This document shows positions 24,401 through 31,515 of a DNA stretch of 35,883 bases, in pieces. Made by a program: the position numbers and the translations under genes. The notes under the pieces are model-generated. The model saw only the letters and a program-made list of their open reading frames with translations. It made no database searches and had not been told where the DNA came from. The stretch's first letter is position 1. Each line of letters opens with the position of its first letter. The stretch is from Neptuniibacter sp. (GTDB taxonomy: Bacteria > Pseudomonadota > Gammaproteobacteria > Pseudomonadales > Balneatricaceae): positions 1 through 35,883 of the forward strand of contig NZ_JAAEQH010000241.1 of assembly GCF_024231755.1 (NCBI RefSeq), given 5' to 3'.

Positions 24401-25522
24401 ATGAAGACCCCACGCGATGAAATTCAGGAACGGATCCTGACTCTAAAAGAAAATGCAGTATCGCGTCTTATTAAAGGTGTCTTTTTGCTGGGGCTGATCG
24501 CTGTCCCATTATCTGTTAGTAGAGCTCTTTATACAGGCTGGTTACCTGCCTATACGGTGCATATCTCTGCTTTATGCTTTTTTGCAGTAATGTACTTTCT
24601 ACCGAATAAACTACCGATACAGTTCAGGGTCTGGAGTATTCTGATTTTCAGTGCCTTAATCGGTGGTATTGGTATCCTCAATTATGGGGCTGTTGGCAAC
24701 GGTATGATGTGGGCTATGTTCAGTCTGATAATTGGCTTATTTTTTATCAGTAACAGGGCAGCTTTAATAACCGGGTGCATACTGCTTACGGTGTTTGCTT
24801 TCAGCCTATATCGCTTTGTTTTTTTGGGTTATGGGTTTCCTGGTTCTGCAGATCTATATGTTGCCTCTTTTGCCTCCTGGGCAACGACATTGTTTGGCTC
24901 CATTATGTTTGTTGTTCTTATAGCGGTCACTATCACTGAACATCGTCAGGAGATGGACGAGCTGCTTTTGAAACTTTCAGAGCAAAATCAGACCATCGAA
25001 GAGCAGAAACAACATATAGAGTACCAAGCTAACCATGACGCTCTGACAGGCCTTCCGACGCTGCGTTTGGCTAATGACCGTCTGGAGATGGCATTAAAGC
25101 TTGCCAAAAGGCAGGACACAAAGGCTGCTTTATTATTTCTTGATCTGGATGGTTTTAAAGCGATTAATGATAACTACGGGCATGACTGTGGCGACCATAT
25201 TTTAAAAAATTGTGCGGAGCGAATTTCCGCAGAAATTCGTGAGTCAGATACGGCTTGCCGCATAGGCGGGGATGAATTTCTTGTAGTACTTAGTCAGATT
25301 GAATCAGACAAAGATATTACACAGCTTTGTGAAAGGTTAGTAAGTTCGATCAAACAACCTATAAACTATGGTAGTCACAATTTATTTGTCACCGTTAGTA
25401 TAGGTGCTTCTGTTTATCCATCCCATGGGGATGGATCTGAGAATCTACGCCGCAGCGCTGATCAGGCGATGTATCAGGCTAAAAAGTCCGGAAAGAATAA
25501 TTACCATATTTCAATAGCTTAA
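24401..25522 (+). CDS. Membrane-bound diguanylate cyclase (GGDEF)
   Basis: Makes the second messenger c-di-GMP from two GTP. The 373-residue protein has six hydrophobic segments (about 20-185), a coiled-coil linker (HRQEMDELLLKLSEQNQTIE) and a GGDEF domain (about 215-372) starting NHDALTGLPTLRLANDRL. The catalytic signature GGDEF is intact, the metal/substrate residues are present (FLDLDGFKAINDNYGH), and RESD five residues before GGDEF matches the inhibitory RxxD I-site, so the enzyme should be active and product-inhibited. The in-frame GTG 24389 lacks a ribosome site, while GAG lies 7 bases before ATG 24401, the start used. The sensory signal of the membrane part is unknown. Confidence 0.87.
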   Translation: MKTPRDEIQERILTLKENAVSRLIKGVFLLGLIAVPLSVSRALYTGWLPAYTVHISALCFFAVMYFLPNKLPIQFRVWSILIFSALIGGIGILNYGAVGNGMMWAMFSLIIGLFFISNRAALITGCILLTVFAFSLYRFVFLGYGFPGSADLYVASFASWATTLFGSIMFVVLIAVTITEHRQEMDELLLKLSEQNQTIEEQKQHIEYQANHDALTGLPTLRLANDRLEMALKLAKRQDTKAALLFLDLDGFKAINDNYGHDCGDHILKNCAERISAEIRESDTACRIGGDEFLVVLSQIESDKDITQLCERLVSSIKQPINYGSHNLFVTVSIGASVYPSHGDGSENLRRSADQAMYQAKKSGKNNYHISIA

Positions 25523-25528
25523 ACATAT

Positions 25529-25551
25529 GGGGAAACCCTTTAAGGTTCCCC
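25529..25551. terminator. Possible terminator between GGDEF and TauE/SafE genes
   Basis: GGGGAAACC and GGTTCCCC pair with one bulged A. Only a short T run follows on either strand, so efficiency is uncertain. Confidence 0.45.
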
Positions 25552-25562
25552 TTACTGCTGAC

Positions 25563-26393
25563 CTACAGAACAAGTTGTAACAGCATTCGCACACCCGTTA
25601 TAAGCAACACAACAGCAAAGATTTTTTTAAGGACCCCTGCGTCAAGTTTAGCGGCCAGCGATGCGCCAACAGGCGCGAAGAGAACGGTTAGCGGAACAAT
25701 ACAAAGGAAACCAACTAGATTCACTAGTCCGTATGTACCTGCAGGAGCATCACTTGGGGTATCACCCATGATCAACATAGTGATTGCTCCTGGTAATGAG
25801 ATGATCAAGCCGATTGCTGCAGCTGTGCCTACTGCCTTATGAGCGGGGTAGTTATATAGGGTGAGTAGCGGCACAGAGATAGTACCGCCACCGATTCCCA
25901 CCATCGAACTGAAAAAACCGATGGATGTTCCCATTATCGTTTGTCCGGCGTTGCCCGGCAGTTGCTGAAACATCGCTGATTTTCCTGTTCTGAAAAGCAT
26001 ATTCAAAGCAGATAAAGTCGCGATGACACCGAACAGCATTGTTAGCCATGTCCCGTCAACTCTGGTAACCAGCCAGCTACCAACTAGAACGCCAGCGAAG
26101 ATAAAAATTGCCCAGTGTTTTAACAGTTCGAAATCCACATTACCTTTCTTGTTGTGAGAGCGAATTGAGCTGATAGAGGTGGGTACTATGGTGGCTAATG
26201 AGGTTGCCGTCGCTACCAGCATGGCCGATTCCGCTGAGACGCCAAAGCCCTGAAACAGGAAAAACAGTACCGGCACAATGACGATACCACCACCCACGCC
26301 AAGTAAACCGGCTAACACACCAGCAAAGGCGCCTGTCGCAAGCAGTGCTAGAAAGGTTGGGAGGTTCTGGGTTATAAATTCAATGATACTCAT
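25563..26393 (-). CDS. TauE/SafE (TSUP, DUF81) family permease
   Basis: 276-residue membrane protein with about eight hydrophobic segments in two repeats, each opening with the family's glycine motif: GVLAGLLGVGGGIVIVPVL (about 25-43) and FFSSMVGIGGGTISVPLL (about 159-176). Related proteins export sulfite, sulfoacetate or taurine-derived sulfur compounds. The neighbouring upstream operon is for methionine synthesis, which makes a sulfur anion plausible but unproved. The start ATG 26393 opens 92 bases downstream of mesD, beyond a hairpin, so separate transcription is likely. Confidence 0.85.
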   Translation of the reverse strand: MSIIEFITQNLPTFLALLATGAFAGVLAGLLGVGGGIVIVPVLFFLFQGFGVSAESAMLVATATSLATIVPTSISSIRSHNKKGNVDFELLKHWAIFIFAGVLVGSWLVTRVDGTWLTMLFGVIATLSALNMLFRTGKSAMFQQLPGNAGQTIMGTSIGFFSSMVGIGGGTISVPLLTLYNYPAHKAVGTAAAIGLIISLPGAITMLIMGDTPSDAPAGTYGLVNLVGFLCIVPLTVLFAPVGASLAAKLDAGVLKKIFAVVLLITGVRMLLQLVL

Positions 26394-26441
26394 TAATTTC
26401 TAATTCTATGCGTTTGCCGATGAAGGCTTTACCAAAATGTA

Positions 26442-26458
26442 AGAGGCCACAGGCCTCT
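26442..26458 (-). terminator. Hairpin ending the mesX-mesD operon
   Basis: AGAGGCC-ACA-GGCCTCT, a perfect 7-base stem 27 bases past the mesD stop. On the minus strand it is followed by TTACATTTT, an imperfect T tract. Confidence 0.6.
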
Positions 26459-26484
26459 GTTCTCATTTGACCATTGTAACAGCC

Positions 26485-27513
26485 TTAGGCCGCGAGCTCC
26501 TTTCTTACAATGTCAGCTCCAGCACGTAAAGCATTGAGCTTACCTCTTGCGACTTCTCGGGGTAGGGGAGCCATACCGCAGTTGGTGCAAGGGTAAAGTT
26601 TGTCTGCATCGATATACTTGAGAGCATTACGCAGTGTTTCCGCTACTTCTTCAGGTGTCTCGATAGTATTGGTAGCCACATCAATCGCACCGACCATCAC
26701 TTTTTTACCGCGAATAAGCTCTAGTACTTCAAGCGGTACTCGGCCGTTATGGCACTCCAGAGAAATAAGATCGATATTTGACTGCTGTAATGATGGGAAC
26801 GTCTCTTCGTACTGACGCCACTCTGAACCCAGGGTCTTTTTCCAGTCTGTATTGGCTTTGATGCCATAGCCATAACAGATATGTACAGCCGTTTCGCATT
26901 TGAGTCCTTCAATCGCTCGTTCTAAACACGCGATGCCCCACTCATTCACCTCTTCGAAAAAAACATTAAAAGCAGGCTCATCGAACTGAATAATATCAAC
27001 ACCAGCCGCTTCTAACTCTTTGGCTTCTTCGTTCAATGCTTTGGAAAATTCCCAGGCTAGTTTTTTACGACTTTTATAATGTGCATCGTAAAGCGTATCA
27101 ACCATGGTCATCGGCCCTGGGAGAGCCCATTTGATGGGCTGATCTGTTTGCTGACGTAAGAACTTTGCGTCATCTACGAATACTGGTTTTTGGCGGCTAA
27201 CCGGGCCTACAACAGTGGGGACGCTGGCATCATAGCGGTCGCGAATTCTGACGGTCTCTCGCTTTTCAAAATCAACGCCATTCAAATTCTCTATAAATGT
27301 GGTTACAAAGTGCTGACGGGTTTGCTCCCCATCGCTAACGATATCGATGCCTGCGTTGCTTTGTTCTTGCAAGGTCACACGTAGCGCATCTAGTTTTCCG
27401 TTGGTTAAATCTGCACCATCTAATTTCCAGGGTGACCAGAGTTTCTCGGGTTCTGCTAACCAGGAAGGTTTAGGTAAGCTGCCTGCAGTTGAAGTAGGTA
27501 ATAGCTTTTTCAT
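26485..27513 (-). CDS. mesD: Folate-independent methionine synthase catalytic subunit MesD (short MetE-like)
   Basis: 342-residue homologue of only the C-terminal catalytic barrel of cobalamin-independent methionine synthase MetE; the N-terminal folate-binding half is absent. It begins at the barrel motif TSTAGSLPKPSWL and keeps zinc ligands: His and Cys in AVHICYGYG, Glu in SLECHNG, and Cys in YPCTNCGM. Such core-MetE proteins encoded beside DUF1852 (MesX) have been described as MesD, a methionine synthase that needs MesX and oxygen but not 5-methyl-tetrahydrofolate; the methyl donor was not established as far as I know. mesX lies 39 bases upstream on the same strand. AGAG is 7 bases before ATG 27513. 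Confidence 0.88.
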   Translation of the reverse strand: MKKLLPTSTAGSLPKPSWLAEPEKLWSPWKLDGADLTNGKLDALRVTLQEQSNAGIDIVSDGEQTRQHFVTTFIENLNGVDFEKRETVRIRDRYDASVPTVVGPVSRQKPVFVDDAKFLRQQTDQPIKWALPGPMTMVDTLYDAHYKSRKKLAWEFSKALNEEAKELEAAGVDIIQFDEPAFNVFFEEVNEWGIACLERAIEGLKCETAVHICYGYGIKANTDWKKTLGSEWRQYEETFPSLQQSNIDLISLECHNGRVPLEVLELIRGKKVMVGAIDVATNTIETPEEVAETLRNALKYIDADKLYPCTNCGMAPLPREVARGKLNALRAGADIVRKELAA

Positions 27514-27552
27514 AATTTCTCTAATTTGTATCTTAAGGTTCTTAACTAAGGA

Positions 27553-28527
27553 TTAGGCGTAATTTGCAGACCACTTTTTAAGAATGTCTCCGTAGGGCTT
27601 AATAAAGTGTTCTTCAGCCCATTTGCCTTGTTCAACTGCCAGGCGGCTGCGCTCTTCCCGGTCGTAATTAACCTGTGTTAGAGAAAAGTCATCATGCTGC
27701 AAACTTGGTTTGTAGATTTCGCCAGCGAACGCATTAGCGTTGTAGATCTCAGGCCGGTAGATCTTCTGGAAAGTTTCCATCGTGCTGAGAGTGCTGATCA
27801 ACTCAAGGTTGGTGTAATCATTGAGCAGATCCCCATAGAAATAGAAAGCATAAGGAGCAACACTGTTCGGCGGCATAAAGTAGCGCACCTCCATCCCCAT
27901 TTTTTTGAAGTACTGTTCAGTTAATGAAGGTTCATTTGGCTGATATTCAGTACCCAGTACCGGGTGTTTATTGGCGGTTCGATAATAGGTTTTATTATCT
28001 GAAACGCTGAGGCAAATCACAGGGAGCTTATTGAAATTCTGTTGGTAAGCTTCTGAAGAGACAAAATCCTTGAACATATTGCCATGCAGCTCACCGTAGT
28101 TATCGGGGATGCTGAATTGAGCTTTATCCTTGTTATGGTTCAGTAGAAGAACGCTGAAATCATAATCGCGAACATATGAAGAGAAGTTGTTGCCCACAAT
28201 GCCTTCGATACGTTGATCGGTTTTATGATCAACAATATAGGTTTTAAGGATTTCAATGGTTGGGAAGTGTTCGCCATTTCCCTCTACATCAATATCGACA
28301 TGGATGATTTCTAGTTCAACAGAATAGCGATTATTGTTTGGGTTATCCCAGGTCGCTAGCGTATTAAAGTTGTTATCAATCATCTTGATCGCTTTGCTCA
28401 AATTCTCCTGACGCTTTTCACCGCGTGCCAGATTCGCAAAGTTAGTTGTCAGCCGTGTGTTGTTTGATGGCTCATAGTTTTCATCGAAGCTGATACGCTT
28501 CACCGTGTATTTAAAACCTTTACTCAT
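27553..28527 (-). CDS. mesX: MesX (DUF1852), partner of the folate-independent methionine synthase
   Basis: 324-residue protein matching DUF1852: N-terminal KGFKYTVKRISFDENYEPS and NTRLTTNFANLARGEKRQ, a central DKTDQRIEGIVGNNFSSYVRDYDFSVLLLNHNKDKA region, VAPYAFYFYGDLL near 246 and C-terminal FSLTQVNYDREERSRLAVEQ. It has no signal peptide or membrane segment. Genetic work on related pairs showed MesX is required for MesD-dependent methionine synthesis; whether it supplies the methyl group or a cofactor is open. AGGA lies about 10 bases before ATG 28527. The leader on the minus strand has a small hairpin ACAGC/GCTGT (28552-28565) and a wider CTAGCC/GGCTAG repeat (28588-28620); no MetJ box or SAM riboswitch is recognisable. 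Confidence 0.87.
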   Translation of the reverse strand: MSKGFKYTVKRISFDENYEPSNNTRLTTNFANLARGEKRQENLSKAIKMIDNNFNTLATWDNPNNNRYSVELEIIHVDIDVEGNGEHFPTIEILKTYIVDHKTDQRIEGIVGNNFSSYVRDYDFSVLLLNHNKDKAQFSIPDNYGELHGNMFKDFVSSEAYQQNFNKLPVICLSVSDNKTYYRTANKHPVLGTEYQPNEPSLTEQYFKKMGMEVRYFMPPNSVAPYAFYFYGDLLNDYTNLELISTLSTMETFQKIYRPEIYNANAFAGEIYKPSLQHDDFSLTQVNYDREERSRLAVEQGKWAEEHFIKPYGDILKKWSANYA

Positions 28528-28969
28528 GTGACTTAGATCCTGTTTCTTGGCACAGCCTGGGCTGTTTAATTGCTGTTACGACGATTACTAGCCATTAATA
28601 AACTTTGATAATTAGGCTAGAGGTGGTGTCGTGTAATGCTGAACGTTAAGTAGTGAGAGTATTTATACTTGGAGGGGATCATGAATAAAAATGATGCATT
28701 CTCATAAATTTATTAGTTCTATTCATGGATTGCGATGATTATGACACTACACGGGGCCATTTCTTCATGGTCATTGTGAGCTCTTTGGAAGTTTATGAAA
28801 TCCAATGGCTCAGCTAATTATCAGGTTTGGGCTTAGTACAGATGTATCTCAGTCATGCGCAAAGCCCTAATCATTCAGTAATCCGTGCATGAGCTTAATC
28901 AGAGAGAGGCTTTGCAACAAGTTAGTCAGTTGGACATTTAAGTGGGTAAGGGAGAATCAGATTAAGGGC
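28528..28969. other. Gene-poor spacer between mesX and the HDOD gene
   Basis: 442 bases. It contains the mesX leader hairpins (28552-28620), an 8-residue open frame with an excellent ribosome site (28681-28707), and an 8-base inverted repeat GCAAAGCC/GGCTTTGC with a 51-base interior (28859-28925). The minus-strand HDOD gene reads into it from the right, the mesX promoter reads out of it to the left. No long coding frame is convincing. Confidence 0.5.
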
Positions 28970-29800
28970 TTATCCGGACAGATAAACCCCGATCAAAGAT
29001 CTCTTTTCTTCCATAATTTCCGACTGCATCTCTTCTAGAGCCTCTGGCGTTAGAGGTTCTTCAACATATTGGTTGCAGATCTCAATGGCTGAAGTAATTC
29101 TATTTTCTTCTCCACACGCAATGGCGTTAGCCATATAGACGCATAGGACAGTCGCTTCCGGTGTCTCCGCGAGATCAAGCTGGTGGTGTTGTCGGGTAGC
29201 GCAGGACAGAAGTTCGGGTAACCCCCAAGATTTGATAAGTTCTGCACCGGCTTCTGCATGATCAAAGCCGATTAGTTCTCTTTCCTGTTCCGGTTGTTGG
29301 TTTGGCCAGATCTGTTGGATCTCATCTAACCTGTCTTGGCAGGCTTGGGCAATGACCAGTTTACCCACATCGTGTAGAAGACCGGCTATAAAAAGTGCTT
29401 CCTGCTCCTGCCGACCGGCCCAGAGTTTGCCTAGTGTTTTAGCTGCTATGGCGCAGTGTAAGCTATAGTCCCAGAATTCGTTGATTGGGAAACCCGTTGC
29501 CCGTACGTCTTCGAATTGTTTAACCACGCTGGAGCCGAGTACCAGATTTTTAAAGTCTCTCAGGCCTACCAACGAGATAGCGTGTGAAATAGTGGAAATC
29601 TGACTTGGGAAACCGTAGAAAGAGCTGTTCACGATTGCCAGAAGTTTGGTGGATATCCCTGCATCCAGCTTAACGATTTCGGCTAATTCATTGTTCGTAG
29701 TAAGTGGGTGATCAATCTTTACCGTAACCTTCTGATAGATCGCAGGTAAGGAGATCACTGATTTGCAACGTAGTATCGCTTTATTTAGATCTTTGTTCAT
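28970..29800 (-). CDS. HDOD-domain signalling protein
   Basis: 276-residue cytosolic protein made almost entirely of one HDOD domain (PF08668, about 12-215): KCKSVISLPAIYQKV-like entry, NSSFYGFPSQISTISHAISLVGLRDFKNL near 58-86 and a retained GLLHDVGKLVIAQACQD (about 142-158), so an HD pair is present. HDOD proteins are usually scaffolds in two-component or c-di-GMP signalling rather than hydrolases. It follows the cNMP-EAL gene by 18 bases and is surely cotranscribed, which suggests partnership. No strong ribosome site precedes ATG 29800. Confidence 0.85.
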   Translation of the reverse strand: MNKDLNKAILRCKSVISLPAIYQKVTVKIDHPLTTNNELAEIVKLDAGISTKLLAIVNSSFYGFPSQISTISHAISLVGLRDFKNLVLGSSVVKQFEDVRATGFPINEFWDYSLHCAIAAKTLGKLWAGRQEQEALFIAGLLHDVGKLVIAQACQDRLDEIQQIWPNQQPEQERELIGFDHAEAGAELIKSWGLPELLSCATRQHHQLDLAETPEATVLCVYMANAIACGEENRITSAIEICNQYVEEPLTPEALEEMQSEIMEEKRSLIGVYLSG

Positions 29801-29818
29801 AGGTACTGTAAACCTGCT

Positions 29819-31060
29819 TCAGGCTGCACTTAGCTGTTTCTGAATCAGTGCCATAAATTCATCTTCAGGAATTGGTGTGGAGTAGTAAAAGCCCTGACCG
29901 AAATTACAGTTGAAAGCTTGTAGCATTGTCTGATCCTTCTCCTCTTCAACTCCTTCTGCAATAGTGCTCATTTCCAGAGACTCAGCCAGAGTACAAAGAG
30001 TACGGACAATCGCTTTGCTGGTGGGGTTTTCTGCCATAGTCGAAACAAAAGAGCGGTCGATCTTAATGCTGTCAATCGGGAAACGGTGCAGATAACTGAA
30101 ACTGGAATAGCCGGTACCAAAATCATCCAATGCGATTTTACAACCGAAACGCTTAAACTCAGTCAGTACCTGCGAAATACGCAGTGGGTCTGACATCAAT
30201 AGTGTTTCAGTAATCTCCAATTTAAAATTAGTGAGTTCGATATCGTTATCAAGAAGATAATCAGTGAGTACTTCAACCTGACGGTCGGTCTCTATCTGGC
30301 GACTGGATAGATTGACGCTGATAAAGAACGCATCATCCTTACCGGCCAATGCATTGAATTTATTTACTGCCTGACTAGCCTCAGAAAAGATCCAATGACC
30401 TATGGGTTCGATTAGGCCGGTTTCTTCAGCCAAGGCAATAAACTGGATAGGAGGAACCAAACCCCGTTCCGGGTCTTGCCAGCGGATCAGTGCTTCACAA
30501 CCAAGAATCGCGCCATTATTAAGGTCGATAATGGGCTGGTAGAACAAGCGTAGTTCATCATTATGTAACGCTTTACGTAAGCGTTGCTCTTCGGTAACCC
30601 TGCGCATAGCCATCTCGGTTTGTGCTTTAAGCTGGCTATTTTCTAACTTGGGTTTGACCTCAATACTATCCAGGGAGCCTCCCGCAGAAATCGTATCAAA
30701 GTGGGATTTCATCTCGCGGTAGCGCTGCATCACTATCTGCATTAACAGGTTTACAGTCGGATCTGCAGTTGTAACTAGGCGGTGAATGTAGTCTTTGGGG
30801 ATAACAATTAATTCCGCATCATTGAGTACTGTTGCAGTTGCAGTACGTACACCATGATCAATCAGGGCCATCTCTCCCAGAATGTCTCCATGCTGGGCTA
30901 TTGCAAACTGTAGCTCACGGTCATTAACTCTAGTGGAGACACCAATCTCCCCACTATCAACAATGTAAGCGCGATCACCGGCTTCACCTTCCTGAAATAT
31001 CACAGCTCCGGCGGGTAGCTGAATTCGATAACCTTCAGTGTCCAAAATTGTGGTCCTCAT
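29819..31060 (-). CDS. Cyclic nucleotide-binding domain + EAL phosphodiesterase
   Basis: Predicted c-di-GMP phosphodiesterase gated by a CRP-like sensor domain. From ATG 31060 (413 residues): cNMP-binding domain about 5-125 (LPAGAVIFQEGEAGDRAYIV; FGD-like GDILGEMALIDHGVRTATA), a linker, then EAL about 165-410. The catalytic set is intact: CEALIRW, SVNLSSRQ, EITETLL, DDFGTGYSS, IKIDRSF, EGVE, GQGF. The phosphate-binding Arg is in GVRTATA. The frame stays open to 31132, with other ATGs at 31084 and 31114; none has a clear Shine-Dalgarno, so the start is chosen by domain fit. First gene of an operon with the HDOD gene. Confidence 0.87.
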   Translation of the reverse strand: MRTTILDTEGYRIQLPAGAVIFQEGEAGDRAYIVDSGEIGVSTRVNDRELQFAIAQHGDILGEMALIDHGVRTATATVLNDAELIVIPKDYIHRLVTTADPTVNLLMQIVMQRYREMKSHFDTISAGGSLDSIEVKPKLENSQLKAQTEMAMRRVTEEQRLRKALHNDELRLFYQPIIDLNNGAILGCEALIRWQDPERGLVPPIQFIALAEETGLIEPIGHWIFSEASQAVNKFNALAGKDDAFFISVNLSSRQIETDRQVEVLTDYLLDNDIELTNFKLEITETLLMSDPLRISQVLTEFKRFGCKIALDDFGTGYSSFSYLHRFPIDSIKIDRSFVSTMAENPTSKAIVRTLCTLAESLEMSTIAEGVEEEKDQTMLQAFNCNFGQGFYYSTPIPEDEFMALIQKQLSAA

Positions 31061-31515
31061 TTTGATGCTTACACTATGCTCCATTAGCAGTGTAGCTACT
31101 TCACAACTAAACATGAGTGATAGAGCACACATTTTTTAGGCTTTTAGCACTTTTTTGTTGTCAAACATCAATCCTCAAGGGCTTGAAGAGCCTCATATTA
31201 GTTTGGTTGCAAGTACACCATAGCGCTCCGCCAGAGTTGATTGTCTTGTTTGTGCATCTGGGGCTGGAATCAGTCGTAAGTTATCAACTGCTTGATAGAG
31301 ATAAATTGATGACTCAGCAATAAACAGAGACATCTGATAAATAGCTGAAAAGTTAACTTGTTATACTAAAGTTTACCTCTGCTGAGCTGAGTCAATGAAA
31401 CCGCACAACTGGTCTGATAAAAGACTATGCTTATAAAACAATGCCATCACTCAGGACGAATGGGGTCTCTTTAATCGAGTCAGGAATGAGCTCAGTTAAG
31501 TAAGAATTAGGTAGT
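31061..31515. promoter_or_regulatory. Divergent control region between two c-di-GMP genes
   Basis: 455 bases between the cNMP-EAL gene (minus) and the GGDEF-EAL gene (plus). The best signal is TAAAGTTT (31367-31374), an exact sigma-28 (FliA) -35 element, followed after the canonical 11 bases by GCTGAGTC (31386-31393), which matches GCCGATAA at only four of eight positions. Otherwise no clear promoter. A 68-codon frame here (31117-31323) has no ribosome site and is not called. Confidence 0.3.

Noticed and set aside
28528-28760. MetJ box, SAM or cobalamin riboswitch upstream of mesX
   Set aside because: No AGACGTCT repeats and no riboswitch core found by eye; only small hairpins. TGATGCATTCTCA (28692) is too weak for a MetR site.
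31117-31323. 68-codon plus-strand open frame in the divergent region
   Set aside because: No ribosome site, overlaps the possible start of the cNMP-EAL gene, no domain.
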